From the NCBI RefSeq assembly GCF_019320115.1, contig NC_089595.1:109012158-109076157 (forward strand): a stretch of DNA of 64,000 bases, written 5' to 3'. Shown here in pieces: positions 11,403-24,900 of the stretch. The DNA is from Miscanthus floridulus. Its lineage: Eukaryota > Streptophyta > Magnoliopsida > Poales > Poaceae. The first letter of the stretch is position 1, and each line of letters starts with the position of its first letter. The notes under the pieces are model-generated. The model saw only the letters and a program-made list of their open reading frames with translations. It was not told the DNA's origin and searched no databases. Both the position numbers and the translations under genes were made by a program.

Positions 11403-11842
11403 TTTTTTTTCTATATCTTTTAAATTTATTTTTTCATAAATATTTTTGTCCAAATCAAAAATTGCAAAACTATACTACTGTCGCCGATTGAATGGCCAGA
11501 AGTATTTACTACCGGTTCAATTGGCGGATCATCTCTTCTCTATTAGCTCACTTTTAAAAGTCACAACTTTAAACTTTTACATGTAAACTCGGACAGGGGA
11601 TGGAGATAAAAATTATATGAAAGTTGTAGAGAAAAAAAAGATCTATAACTCTAGAGTTTATGATTTTTATCTTAGGTCATTTCGATACCTAAAAGCTGAT
11701 ATAATATTAATATCTACATTTGTAGATCCAAACACTTATATCGATTATTTTGGTACCAAAGATGGCTTCAAACGAAAATGTTGTGAACTACAAAATTATG
11801 TATATCTCTTTTTTCTCTATAATTTTTATATAAATTTATTAT
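11403..11842. mobile_element. Left arm of a split foldback DNA element
   Basis: This arm is an imperfect reverse complement of 44833-45340. Shared blocks include TATTTTTGTCCAAATC, AAGTATTTACT followed by GTTCAATTG, and the AACTTTTACAT block. Outside the arms are similar words, GTGGGGTGCGGTC (11390-11402) and GTGGGGTGGTC (45341-45351), which may be a decayed target duplication of Mutator-like length. The retrotransposon at 11843 inserted near the centre. The last five bases, ATTAT (11838-11842), are that insertion's duplicated target. Confidence 0.55.
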
Positions 11843-13108
11843 TGAAAGTGCAATCAAGCCCTAATTGTGGGTTTTGGTGATAATGACCACGCAATTAGAG
11901 AACTAATGAGATTTACCGAGATGACAAGCAGGGAATTCATGTTCGAGGATGCTACACGAAACGGAGGAGCCCACAATTACAAATGTAGATGACTTCAAAC
12001 TCAAATAAGGTTTAAATTCTTTTATATTTTGAATTTGAGTATAGGAAAAACCGTACTGTGAAGGGGGGCACAATGCTTAAGCTAATATGTACTATCAAGT
12101 ACTCAAACATACACATGCATCCTCAGATTCAAAGCTAAGACACTATACACTTTACTCTTACTCTTACTGTCTTGCGTGGTGCGGCACTGCCGCACTTAAA
12201 AAGAGGCACTACCACAGTGCGGCACTGCTGCACTTGAGCCGCGGCACTGCCACGACTTAGGAGACCTTTGGGGACTCGGGGGTATTTATACCCTTTCCCT
12301 TCCTCCCCAACGGCTTTTTGTCTCTTCTTCCTCACTCCGGCTTGTCCAAAACAGAAAGGAACCTCTCTCTCTCTCTCTCCCTCTCCCTCCATTAGTGACC
12401 TTGAACTCTCAAGCAAATCCATTGATTTCCCCATCAATCCTTGAGAGAAAAGGGTCCAAAACTCGATTAGAGAGCAGCTCTATTGATTCCTCAACTCAAA
12501 AGAGCACTTGGTTCACGTTTTGGTCGGCGGTTGTGTTTGTTACTCTTGGAGCTTGGCTCATAGCAGGCTAGAGCATCGTCCGTGGAGCTTGCCAACTTGT
12601 GTGGCAGCCCCGAGAGGTTTGTAACCATCTCTTGAAGCTAGTAAACTCATCCCTCATCTCAAGAGTTAAGTCTCTTGACTTGAGAACGAGGAAGGGTTGG
12701 AAAGCCCTAAGCCTTAGTGGCTAACCTCAACAACGTGGAGGTAGGCAAGCCTTGGTGGCGAGCCAAACCACGAGATAAATCATTGTGTCACTTTTGCTTG
12801 ATTTACATTACTTGCATTTCATATTGTTGGTTGAGGTGATTTCTAGGATTTCTAGTTGATCTACTTGTGTGTGGTGTTCCTACAACTTCTAGCTCTTGAT
12901 CTGTGACTATCATACCTGCAGTAGACTGAGAAATTTCTCTGATATAAGTTTCCATTCACTGATTTTGAACTGTGACTCGAAGTTGTCTGCAGGTGCGGCA
13001 GTGCCGCCCTCTAGAGCGGCAGTGCCGCAGGGTGAATTTGATAAAAGTTTGAGTGTTTGTTTTGATAGGCCTATTCACCTCCCCTCTAGGCCAACCAGAG
13101 ATCCAACA
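11843..13108 (+). repeat. 5' LTR of outer SIRE element
   Basis: 1266 bp, from TGAAAGTGCAATCAAGCCC to ...AGAGATCCAACA. A TATA-like TATTTATA lies at 12283-12290. A cluster of GCGGCACTGCCGC-type palindromes sits just upstream (12179-12256), and a second cluster in the opposite reading near the LTR end (12993-13030). A (CT)n run occurs near 12365-12380. Confidence 0.9.
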
Positions 13109-13110
13109 AG

Positions 13111-13122
13111 AGGTATTAGAGC
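13111..13122 (+). other. Primer binding site (degenerate)
   Basis: AGGTATTAGAGC two bases after the LTR resembles TGGTATCAGAGC, the complement of the initiator methionyl-tRNA 3' end used by copia and many plant elements. Two substitutions are consistent with decay. Confidence 0.75.
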
Positions 13123-13155
13123 ATGTTACCTCATATACGCTTCACCACATGAGGT

Positions 13156-16020
13156 ATGGACCCTAGAGGAGGAACTAGTGGTGTGAAGCGGGTGGATGTC
13201 AACTCAGACAACAGCGAGCTAAGTGCGTCAACAGCAAGCAACACCATGCTACCACATCTTGAGGCTACCGATGCCGAAGGAGCTCTTAATGAGAATAAGA
13301 GAAGAAGAAGGAAGGAGGCAAGAAAGCTAAAAAGAGAAGCAAGAGAGAAGAAGGAGCAGCAGTTAGAGGAGAAGAAGCAAAGGAAAGAAGAAAGAAGGCT
13401 CAAGAGGGAAGCAAGAAGAAAAAGAAGAGAAGCTAGGAAGAAGAAGGAAGAAGAAGAGAAGGCAACAAGTGCATCATCAAGCATATCAAGTAGTTTCGAA
13501 GATGGAGATGATGATGAGTCATACCAAGTGTCGAAGGGGAACAAGAAGGAGAAGAAAGGAAAGGGAAAGGCCGACAACAACAAATATGCCATCGTATCCT
13601 TTAACTATTCTTCTATTCCTATGACTAACCATGATCAGAGGTCTTTCATCAATGTGTCCGTGGGCAAGTTACCTCATTTCAATGGGACTAACTTTGCCAA
13701 GTAGAAGCACTTGATGAGAGCCTATCTTATAGGTCTTCACCCTGGCATTTGGGAGATTGTTTGCTATAGATTTGAGCCACCGGTTGATCCTAAGAACACA
13801 ACACTAGAAGAGATGAGAATCATTCACCTCAATGGTCAAGTCACAAGTGTATTGCTTAGTGCCTTGGATGGTGATGAGTACAATAGAGTGATTAGAGTTG
13901 ATATTGCCAAGCAAATATGGGACACTTTGCACCTAGCACATGAAGGGGTTGACAAAGTGAGAAAGGCAAGAATTGACTTGTTGATGTCAAAGCTCAACCG
14001 GTTTGTAATCTTGGATGGAGAGGGGCCACAAGAGATGTTTGATAGGTTGATGACAATGGTGGGCAAGATTAGAGGCTATGGTTGTGATGAGCTAGATGAT
14101 CATAAAGTTGTCAAGATTATGTTGGAGGCTTATTCACCTAGAAATGTGACCGTAGTGACTCTAATTAGAGACAAGAAGTTTGAGTACTTCACACCAAATG
14201 ATGTACTTGGGAGGATGTTGACCTTTGACACGCAAAGAGAAGAAGCAAATGAGAGGAAGAAACTTGGAGAATTGCAAGCAAAGCTAGAGGGCATCAAGAT
14301 CAAAGATGTAGCTCTCAAGGCCAACAAATCAAGCAACCAAGGCTCTACAAGCAAGTCCAAGATCAACCAACAAGCTTCAACTAGCAAGCCCAAAGCAAGC
14401 AAGCAAGTTCAAAAAAGAGTAGAGACCACATCATCTTCAAGTGAAAGTGAAAATAATGATGATCAATATGAAGATTGATGATGTTGCTCTCTTTATGAAC
14501 AGATTTCACAAGGGGCTAAAGAAGCAAGGTTACAAGGTAGTGAAGATAAGCTTTCCAAACAAGAAAAGAGGACATGCTACAATTGTGGAAGCACCGATTA
14601 CTTCATTGCTAAGTGTCTATATGAGATCAAGGACAACAAATACAAGAAGGACAAGAAAGAGAAGAAGGCCGACCATAGAAAGAGCAAGAAGTACATGGGA
14701 GAGGCTCATATTGGGCATGAATGGGACTCAACTAGAGAGAGCACAAGTGAGGAGGATGAGAAGGTTGCAACCATTGCTATTCACAAGTCATCCCCTACAC
14801 CAAGGGTCTTCAAAAACATGTCTGACGATGACTACTACTCCCCTCACATTTATCTCATGGCAAAGGGTGAGAAGGTAAAATCCAAATCAAAGACCAAATC
14901 TCCTCTACCTCCTAGTGATAGCTCTAGTGATGAAGAAATAAACATGATAACTAAAAATTTGGATGGAAAGACCAAATTATTCATCACTAAGCTAATGGAG
15001 GATTTAGAGAGTGTCCAAGCTGAGCTAGAATCTAGAGAAGAGACTCTTATTCAACAAGAGGATCTCTACATTGCTAGCAAAGAAGCTCTTGCATTAGAGA
15101 GAAGTGAGGTGGAATCCTTGCGCAAGGCTTTGGCTAAAGCGCAAGAGGACTATGCTATTACAAAGAAAGCAAATAAAGCTCTCAAGAAAAAGTATTGTGA
15201 CTTGAATGAAAAGCACAAAGAACTTGAGATGCAATGTGGCATTCTTTGGGATAGCAACTCACATCTCCCTAAGGCAAAGGAAACCTCTACTCCCTCCACT
15301 AGTCAAGGTTGTGGAAAATGTTTTAATCTTGATTTGAATGCCTATTCCACTAACCTTGCAAACATGGAGGCTATGAGAAAGGAGATTGCTAGGCTCAATG
15401 AAATCATTGGAAAAGGGTGGATGGGTGAGACCCAATCCAATGACAAGAAGAATAATGAATCAAAAGGGCCACAATTCAAGCAAGGAAGGCATCCCTCAAT
15501 CAAGCATGGTCTTGAACACGCAAAAGGAGCCAAGACAAATAGAAGAAGGATAGTGAATGGCTATGAGTGTGTGCAGTTTGAGAGGAAGGGCAAAATTGGT
15601 ACAGATCAGCCTACATAGACCATGACAGTGCAGCATCCCCGAGCGACAGTGCCACGCAGTGGCAATGCGGCGGCGAAGGGCGGCAGTGCCACGCCCTGCA
15701 AAAATGGGAAGGCTACCAATTCTGCTCCTGATCAAACTAAGCCCAAGAAGAAGGTGTACCAGGAGAAACAGGTTTTCTAGAAGCCTAAGGAATCAGTGTG
15801 GGCCACCAAGAATAAGTATGCCTATCATCCGAAGACTTATGCACCTCGACAAAGCTTGACATCATACTTTATTTTGAGGAACAACAGCAGTGGGAAAGTG
15901 GTTGCAAAATATGTTGGAAAGAAAACCAACATATGTAGGAATACTTCTATTTGGGTTCCTAAGATTATTGTGACTAACATGCAAGGCCCCAAGTCAAATT
16001 GGGGACCTAAATCTAGCAAC
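13156..16020 (+). pseudogene. gag of outer SIRE element
   Basis: The reading starts at ATG 13156 with a very basic Lys/Arg/Glu coiled segment (about 13270-13450), then PHFNGTNFAK. There a TAG at 13702-13704 replaces the Trp expected in the FAYWK-like capsid motif. Capsid sequence continues to 14478 (TGA). A short frameshifted stretch (about 14470-14565) holds DDVALFMNRFHK. The original frame then resumes with the zinc knuckle CYNCGSTDYFIAKC (14572-14613), in which the metal-binding His is Tyr. A coiled coil (15000-15240) follows, then stops at 15616 and 15778. It ends with the WVPK...NMQGPK motif before the TAA at about 16021. Palindromic GC words occur inside the coding region at 15623-15698. 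Nonfunctional. Confidence 0.8.
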
Positions 16021-16040
16021 TAAACTTGTTTTGTAGGCAT

Positions 16041-19000
16041 ACTCCTTTGGTGGATCAAGTTGGGTGCTTGATAGTGGTTGTACAAATCATATGACCAGAG
16101 AAAGGAGTATGTTCTCATCATATTCCCCGATGATGCACTCAAATGAAAATATTGTCTTTGGAGACAATTCAAAGGGGGATGTGAATGGTCTCGGTAAAGT
16201 TGCTATAACCTCTGAGCATTCAATTACAAGTGTATTACATGTTGATTCATTGAGTTACAATTTGTTGTCCGTTTCTCAATTGTGTGAGATGGGCTATAAT
16301 TGTCTCTTTTCGGATAAGGGTGTGGAAGTCTTTAGAAGGGAGAATTCCTCTATTGTCTTTACGGGTCAATTAAAGAACAAGCTTTACTTAGTTGATTTCA
16401 ACATAAGTAAAGCTAAGCTTGAGACTTGTTTAGTGGCAAAATCTAGTATGGGATGGCTTTGGCATCGCCGACTAGCCCATATTGGGATGAGGAACTTGGC
16501 CAAACTTCTAAAAGATAAACACATCCTTGGACTAACAAATGTTCACTTTGAGAAAGATAAGATTTGTAGCGCTTGTCAAGCCGGAAAGCAAGTTGGAGCA
16601 CCTCACCCACCAAAGAGCATCATGACCACCAAGCAACCATTAGAGCTAATACATATGGATCTCTTTGGACTGGTCGCCTACCTAAGTATTGGGGGTAACA
16701 AATATGGTCTTGTTATTGTTGATGACTATTCCCATTTCACTTGGGTATTTTTCTTGCATGACAAGTGCCAAGTTCAAGAGAAGGTGAAGATATTTGTTAG
16801 AAGAGCTCAAAAGGAGTTCGGTGTTCCCATCAAGAAAGTGAGAAGCGACAATGGGACCAAATTCAAGAATACTCTAGTTGAGGAGTTTCTTGATGAAGAG
16901 GGCATCAAGCATGAGTTTTCAACTTCATACACCCCTCAACAAAATGGTATAGTAGAGAGGAAGAACCGTACACTCATTGACATGGCAAGGACAATGCTAG
17001 ATGAGTACAAGACGTCGAACATCTTTTGGTGTGACGCCGTCAACACCGCTTGTCATGCCATCAACCGCCTCTACCTACACAAGAAGTTGAAGAAAACCTC
17101 ATATCAGCTTCTAACCAGTAACAAGCCTAAGGTGTCCTACTTTATAGTGTTTGGGCGCAAGTGTTTCATACTTAACAAGAAACCCAAAATCTCTAAGTTT
17201 GCACCTAAAGTTGATGAAGTTTTTCTTCTTGGTTATGGATCAAATGAGCATGCCTACCATGTCTTCAACAAAACCTCCGGGAGAGTTGAGATTGTGGTAG
17301 ACGTGACATTTCATAAATCTAATGGCTCTCAAGTGGAGCAAGTTGATTCAAGTGTTGTAGGAAAGGAGGATCCATCTTGTGAAGCAATCAAGTAATTGGC
17401 TATTAGTGATATTAGACCATAAGAAGAAGTCACTGAAGTGGAGGTTCCTCAAGTTGCTGCTGCACCTATTTCCGCTGACGTACCTGATGCTACACTACAG
17501 CAAGCATCTGCTGCAACTCCAGAGCATGGTAGTGCCGCACTTGAGGGCGGCAGTGCTGCACCTACATAGTCAGTAGCAACTAATTTGACTCCATCTCATG
17601 GACAAAACCTACAACCCATATTTGAGCAAGATGATGATGAAGATCCAGAAGATAAACAAGAGGCCATTGAGCATCCAAGGCTAAGGCAAACAATACAACG
17701 GGATCATCTTGTTGATAACATCCCTAGGAGTCTTCAAAAGGGGGGTAACAACTCATTCACATTTAGCAAACTTTTGTCAATATTACTTGTTTGTTTCCAC
17801 TTTGGAGCCTCTTAAGGTAGAACAAGCGCTTGGAGACCCGGATTGGGTGATGGCCATGCAAGAGCTCAATAACTTCGAAAGAAACCAAGTGTAGACTTTG
17901 GTGGAATGACCCAATACCAATGTCATTAGCACCAAGTGGGTCTTCCGCAACAAGCAAGATAAGAATGGAGTGGTGACAAGGAACAGGGCAAGGTTGGTTG
18001 CTGAGGTTTAACTCAAGTAGAGGGCTTGGACTTTGAAAAAACATATGCACCGGTGGCAAGACTTGAAGCAATTCGAATGCTTCTAGCCTATGCCGCTCAT
18101 CACAACTTCAAGCTATATCAAATGAATGTGAAGAGTGCAGTTCTCAATGGCCCTATTCAAGAACTTATATATGTTGAGCAACCACCGGGCTTTGAAGATC
18201 ACAAGTTTTCCAACCATGTCTACAAACTTCAAAAGACGCTCTATGGGCTTAAGCAAACACCAAGAGCATGGTATGAATGCCTTAAGGAATTCTTGCTTAA
18301 ACAAGGTTTTGAAATAGGCAAAGCCGATCCTACCCTTTTCACTCACAAAGTTGGCAAAGACATATTTGTGTGCCAAATATATGTCGATGACATAATATTT
18401 GGTAGTACTAATCATTCTTTTTATGAGGAATTTAGTAGGATCATGACCAAGAGATTTGAGATGTCCATGATGGGTGAATTGAAGTTCTTCCTTGGATTTC
18501 AAATCAAGCAAGTGAAGGACGAAACTTTTATTAGCCAAACGAAGTACACCCATGATATGCCAAGCCTATCAAAACTCCCATGCCAACCAATGGATATCTA
18601 GATCTCAATGATGAAGGGAAAGCCATGGATACTAAGGTATATCACTCCATGATCAGCTCTCTACCTTATTTATGCGCATCTAGGTCTAATATTATGCTTA
18701 GTGTGTGCATGTGTGCTAGATTTCAAGCTAACCCGAAAGAGTGTCACTTAGTGGCCGTTAAGAGAATCTTGAGATATTTAGTACACACTCCTAACCTTGG
18801 CTTATGGTATCCTAAGGGCTCTAGGTTTGATCTACTTAGGTATTCAGATTCTGATTACGCTGGTTGCAAAGTAGATAAAAAACACTTCAGGGACATGTCA
18901 ATTCCTTAGACAGTCCCTAGTGTCTTGGAGTTCTAAAAAAATTGTGTAGCCCTTTCCACCGCTGAGGCTAAGTATGTTGCAGCCATTGCATGTTGTGCTC

Positions 19001-19093
19001 AACTACTTTGGATGAGGCAAACCCTTCAAGATTTTGGATGTCACCTCACAAAAATCCCACTCTTCTGTGACAACAAAAGTGCCATAAAGTTAG
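16041..19093 (+). pseudogene. pol of outer SIRE element, 5' part (protease, integrase, RT, RNase H start)
   Basis: The protease signature WVLDSGCTNHM begins about 16052. A GAG-pre-integrase zinc region follows (HRRLAHIG ... CSACQAGK, 16460-16590). The integrase catalytic triad is intact: Asp in IHMDLFG, Asp in VRSDNGT, Glu in NGIVERKNRT. Stops follow at 17393, 17566 and about 17892. RT reads from about 18026. It has YVDDIIFG intact but QMNVKSAVLNG where [11 protein letters not shown] is expected, so the motif A catalytic Asp is Asn. Stops at 18599 and 18907 precede RNase H (TAEAKYVAA, then FCDNKSAIKL), which is cut at 19093 by the gypsy insertion. GC palindromes at 17528-17563 lie in the integrase-RT linker. 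Confidence 0.85.
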
Positions 19094-19497
19094 TGTCGGT
19101 GCGGGACCCATGGGATACCCTGCAAGGAAGGGAGAAGACCTAGTCTAATTAGGATTCTTCCCCTGTAATCTTAGTAGCAGTATTACTCTGTAATCCTACT
19201 AGGAACTCTCATTGTAAACCAACTAGGACTCTGGCCTCCTGACTATATAAAGGAGGGCAGGGCTCCTTAGATCGGGAGTTTAGAGAACAATGGTGCAATA
19301 TAACACTTTACAATCAATCCAACGCAAAGGCTAACGCCGACTGGACGTAGGGCTATTACTCGATCAAAGATCGAGGGTCCGAACCAAGATAAATCGACTG
19401 TCTCTTGTGTTTACCGTCGAGTTCTGCATACGCTGAAGCCCGAACAATACTGCCCTAGGGACCCCCATGGCAGGCTATCAGTGGTCAAACATCGACA
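19094..19497 (+). repeat. 5' LTR of Tat gypsy element
   Basis: 404 bp, TGTCGGTGCGGGACCC to ...CATCGACA. The TATA box ACTATATAAAGG lies at about 19242-19253. The pyrimidine/purine-rich CTAACGCCGACTGG region follows. Confidence 0.92.
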
Positions 19498-19516
19498 GCT
19501 GGCGCGCCAGGTAGGG
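19498..19516 (+). other. Primer binding site of Tat gypsy element
   Basis: GCTGGCGCGCCAGGTAGGG lies immediately 3' of the LTR. The GGCGCGCCAGGTAGGGG form is common in grass Tat-type elements. I do not assign the priming tRNA with certainty. Confidence 0.6.
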
Positions 19517-19519
19517 GCT

Positions 19520-21922
19520 TTCGGTGACTTTGCATCCGAGAGCTCGATGGACCTCGACAACATGATCTTCTCAAAGGGATCAACCTTCATCTTCGGTTCA
19601 TGGATCTATGAGGCAGGCGATGGTGGCAAGCTCCAAGGCCGTCTCCTCAAAGATTCAGATCATCATTAGGACTTTTCCATTTTGGCGACAATGACAGATC
19701 AGCTTGTCGGAAGATTCACGTAGCTCATGATGTCCAATCCAACTTGGATTACGTGACTTCACGCATCTAATTCAAACTCAAGTTCCGCTTCCAAGACGAA
19801 GTCTTATCCGAGTTCTTTCGGAAAACCGAGTTCTTTTCCGATAAGGTTCCAAGGCACGACATCAACCTATCAAGGATACAACTCGGAGTTCACTCAGAGC
19901 ACTTTAAAGAAGTCGGGCACTCTCCCATTCGGACTCCACAACATGGCAACATTTTATCAGACATGGCCTGAAGGATCCACCAATCCCATGCTTAGAATGC
20001 CGCTGAAAGGAGCCTAGGAAGGTCTCGTCTTAACTATAACATCTCAAGACTGCATCATCCATTGGCCAGGTTCCATTCCTAAAGATGATGGCACCCAACT
20101 AGTTGACAGCGTGACAACAATAGCTCTACCCTACCAAGAAGGAGACTCGATCTGTGACCTTGAAGCCTCTACTGAAGTTATCAACAACTCTAGCAGTACG
20201 GAAACCATAGACAATGATAGAACAACTCATGCTAGAGAAGTATTCATGATTCGCCATCCTCGATCACCATTGGTCCCCCCAGAAGCACCCGACGTTAGGT
20301 CTTCAGATGAATCCAAATCCAACATATCATCATTTATCTAGGGGCACGATGGTGAGACTGAGAGTCAGAGGCAAGCTAGAGAGAGAAAGAACAAATTGAA
20401 ACAAGGACGTCAATGTCGTGCTAAGCAGCGAAAGGACACTTGGATCAAATATGAGTCAGACCTAGCCGAGTACAATAGAAGAAAATTAGAGCGAGAGGTC
20501 GAAGAAGGACGAGCAGCGAATACACCCTACGATAAGATCCGAGAAGCACTAGAAGAACTCAGAGCAACTTCACATCCTAATGAAAAACAAGAACAGCTCT
20601 GGGACTTCCTCCAATCAACAGTCCTAAGGACGCACGATGGAAGGGCCCGCTCAAGACTACCAGACAGGTCAACATCTCATGAATAGGAAGATCAAAATCA
20701 AAGGAAGTCCGCTTTCGAAAGATTTGGACCAAGTGGAAGTCACAACAGAGAAAGTAGGAGAAATCATTATCAAAATGACCGGGTCGAACAAACAAGAAAG
20801 GCCAAAAGCAAAGCACCTACTCGGATAGCCACACAAAACTACTCTCATCAAGACAACAGTTGGCAAGAAGGGGGCGCTGAATCAGAATACACAGAAGCCA
20901 GAACGCACGATAGATTCCCCTGTTTTGCAAACAAACTTGCTTCAATACGACTACCTTCCAAGTTCAAGCCGTCCAACCACTCCAAGTATGATGGCAAGAC
21001 CGAACCAAAGCAATGGCTCAGGATTTACTCGTAATCGATTGAATTGGCCGGAGGAGACGATGACATCAAGATCTTGTTCTTTCCCATGGCCCTAGAAACC
21101 ATGCCACTTCAATGGTTTGACAAATTAAATATAGGATCAATTAGAAATTGGGAGGACTTGCAAAGAGCTTTCTGTGAAAATTTCGTAGGAATTATTACAC
21201 ACCCAATCAACCACGCAGAATTAAAAGGACTCAAGCAGAAAGGAGGTGAAAGTCTCAGAAATTACTATCGACGATTTGGCGAACTATGAGCTCAAGTACA
21301 TGACATCACACAACGAGAAGTAATCGAAGCTTTCTCTTACGGAATCATGGCTAGGTGGCAATTTTAAGACTTCTGCAAAGAAAATCCAAGAAACAATGAA
21401 GAATTCAGACGAACAGTGGAAAAGATGATTACTGCAGAGGAAAAGACACGAGAAAGATTCCCGGACAGAAATAACAGAGACAACCCGGACAGGCAAAATC
21501 CTCGAAACAACAGACATCAGGAAAGAAAACGTGGTCCAGACAACACAGTAGCAATGGCTGACAAATCAAAGAAGTTTTCAAAGCCCAGAAGATATGACGA
21601 CATTGAGAACATACATTGCCCCTTGCACCCCAATGGAAAACACACCATCGGAAATTGCTACACCTTCAACGAAAGATACATAAGGAAAGATAGTAAGGGG
21701 AACAATAAAGAAGAAAATCAGAAAAAAGAGGAAGACAACCATGAAGACAAGGGATTCCAAAAATTCAGGGGGGCAGTGGCAGTAATCTTTGTCGGGGTTC
21801 TAGATTCCAGAAGCAAACATCAAGAAAAGCTAGCGTTACGAACCATCATGGCAGCAGAACCTGCTACACCAAGATATCTCAATTGGTCAAAGTATCCAAT
21901 CCAATTTTCAAGAGAAGACTAA
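19520..21922 (+). pseudogene. gag of Tat gypsy element
   Basis: Open stretches are separated by stops. The N-terminal part is 19544-19669. An acidic/Ser-rich segment is 20111-20338, and a basic coiled region (ERKNKLKQGRQCRAKQRKD-like) is 20380-20690. The retrotransposon gag capsid domain spans 21044-21420 (PLQWFDKL ... LQRAFCENFVG ... LKQKGGESLRNYYRRF) with internal stops at 21287 and 21365. A Tat-type Cys/His knuckle CPLHPNGKHTIGNC lies at about 21618-21659. The protein would form the particle shell and bind RNA. This copy cannot encode it. Confidence 0.75.
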
Positions 21923-21959
21923 TGGACCAGCATAGGAAACGCAGGCTATTACCCACTGG

Positions 21960-24900
21960 TTCTAGATCCAACCATTACTGGTATGACTATTACAAAAGTA
22001 CTAATCGACGGAGGAGCCGGACTCAACATCATTTTTTTAGAAACTCTAAGGAAGATGGGACTACAACTCGCTAGGATGATCAAACCAACAAGCACGCCTT
22101 TTTATGGCATAGTACCCGGCAAGGCAGCAATGCCACTTGGACAAATCACTCTACCGGTTACTTTTGGGACTCCCTCAAACTACCGTACAGAGTTCATCAA
22201 GTTTGAAGTCACGGACTTCGATTCATCATATCACGCGATCCTCGGGCGCCCAGCACTAGCAAAATTCATGGCAATACCGCATTATCCGTACCTGTTGCTT
22301 AAGATGCCAGGGCCTAACGGTGTTCTCTTCGAAGTGATTTGAAGCACGCATTTGACTGTGATGTTCAGGCAATCCAAATTGCAGGAAAAGCACAAGCCGA
22401 CAATGGTAGAAAAGAAATAGTCACTATTGCTGCAGAAATAAGCCAAGAAGAATTAGAGATACCGGCTAAAAAGCCCAGCATCCTCGCACCACCAAAAGAA
22501 GTCGACATCAAGCAAATCGACCTGGGCACTGGCGATCCCTCCAAAACAGCAACCATCAGTGCCCACCTCTCGGCAAAATAGGAACTCGTGCTCACCAACT
22601 TTCTTCGAGACAACAAAAATATCTTCGCTTGGAAGCCAGCTGACATGCTAGGTGTCCCAAGAGAGTTGGCTGAGCACAGAATTAATATCAATGAAGGCTC
22701 CAAGCCCGTAAAGCAACAGCTATGATGATTCTCACCCAACAAGAAAGCAGCAATTAAAAAGGAAATTACAAAACTAATGGCAGCCAGATTCATCAGAGAA
22801 ATCCTCCATCCAGATTGGCTAGCAAACCCAGTTCTGGTACAGAAAAAGAATACGGACGAGTGGCGCATGTGTGTCGAATACACAGATCTCAACAAATACT
22901 GCCCGAAAGATCCATTTGGACTACCACGCATTGATTAGATAGTTGATTCAACAGCAGGATTCGCCCTATTATCCTTTCTTGATTGCTATTCAGGATATCA
23001 TCGGATTGCATTAAAGGAACAAGACCAGAGCAAGACATCTTTCATCACTCCATTCGGTGCCTACTGCTACAAAACCATGTCATTTGGACTCAAAAATACT
23101 GGTGCAACTTGCCAAAGAGCTATCCAAACATGCCTTGGTGATCAGATCAGCGAAAACATAGAAGCATACGTGGATGACGTAGTGGTAAAGACAAAGAACC
23201 CGGATACACTAATCGAAGACTTAAAGCAAACTTTCAAAAACCTGAAAAGATGGAGGTGGAAACTGAATCCAAACAAGTGTGTATTCGGAGTTCCTTCAGG
23301 ACAACTACTCGGATTCTTGGTTAGTCATCGCGGAATCGAAGCAAGCGCCAAGCAGATTCGAGCCATAACAGAGATGGGCCCTCCTCAAAGTGTCAAAGAT
23401 GTGCAGAAACTAACAGGCTGCATGGTGGCCCTTAATCGTTTCATATCAAGACTAGGCGAAAAAGGGTTACCTTTCTTTAAATTGCTAAAGAAGACAGACA
23501 AGTTTGAGTGGACATAAGAAGCCAACGAAGCTTTCAAGAAGCTCAAGGCATACCTCACCTCCTCACCAGTTCTCACACCTCTGAAGAAATATGAAGAAAT
23601 GATGTTGTACATTGCCGCAACTTCTACTGTGATCAGCACTGTGATTGTCATAGAAAGAGAAGCAGAGGGGCATGTATATAAAGTACAACGCCCCATATAC
23701 TACATCAGCGAAGTACTGTCAGAATCAAAAATCTGGTACCCACATGTGCAAAAACTACTCTACGCTCTCCTAATCACTTCACGCAAGCTTCGTCACTATT
23801 TTGAAAGCCACAGGATTACCGTAGTGACAGATTTCCCACTCGGAGACATCCTACACAACAGAGATGCAATGGGGCACATATCTAAGTGGGCAGTTGAACT
23901 TGGTGCTCTCAATATCGATTTCACCCCATAGAAGGCAATTAAATCTCAAGCCCTGGCTGATTTTGTTGCTGAATGGATAGAAATTCAACAACCTATGTCA
24001 AGTACCATCCTTGATCATTGGAAGATGTACTTTGATGGATCACTCAAGCTAGGCGGAGCCGGTGCAGGTGTCCTCCTAATTTCTCCAGATGGAAAGCAAC
24101 TCAAGTACGTCCTTCAGATTCTATGGCAAGCTACAAACAATGAAGCAGAATATGAAGCCTTCATCCACGGGCTACGAGTGGCAATTACCCTCGAAATCAA
24201 GCGTTTACTCGTTTACGGCGATTCAGCAGTGGTAATCAATCAAGTCAACAAAGATTGGGACTGCACCAAAGAAAACATGGGCGCTTACTATGCTAAAATA
24301 CGAAAGCACAAAAAACATTTTTAAGGATTAGAAATTCTACACGTCCTGCGAGATTCTAATATAGCAGCAGACGTCCTCGTCAAGCTTAGATCAGACAGGG
24401 CAAAGGTCCCACTCGGTGTTTTCATAGAGGAGTTATTAGCTCCCTCTATCAAATAACCCGGTGAGATAACCCCTAAAATCTCAGCCAAAGGCACCCAGAT
24501 CTTGGTAATCACCACTTCATGGACCTAGGTTTTTATTGATTACATCAAAGAGAATAAGTTGCCAGCGGAAAAAGAGGAAGCTACCCGAGTTGTTCGTAGA
24601 AGCAAGAATTACGTTCTAGTAGGAGACAAGCTCTACAGAAGAGCCACGTCGTCAGGAGTACTCCTAAAATGCGTCTCATTTGAAGAAGGCAAAGAAATCC
24701 TAGACGAAATACACTCAGATTGCTGTGGAAATCACGCCGCTTCAAGAACACTAGTCGGCAAAGCATTCCGCACCAGTTTCTACTGGCCAACTGCTTTGAA
24801 AGACGCAGAAGAACTCATCAGAAGATGCAAAAGTTGTCAAATGTTTGCAAGACAAGCTCACGTGCCAGCTCACAACCTCATCTGCATCCCACCCGCTTGG

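Noticed and set aside
11617..11880. 87-codon plus-strand frame
   Set aside because: It crosses the boundary of the foldback arm and the SIRE LTR, so it cannot be a native gene.
12365..12380. (CT)n microsatellite as a regulatory GAGA element
   Set aside because: Present in both LTR copies of the outer element and short; nothing beyond simple repeat can be claimed.
13131..13592. 153-codon minus-strand Ser/Leu/Phe-rich frame
   Set aside because: Shadow of the Lys/Glu/Arg-rich gag segment on the plus strand.
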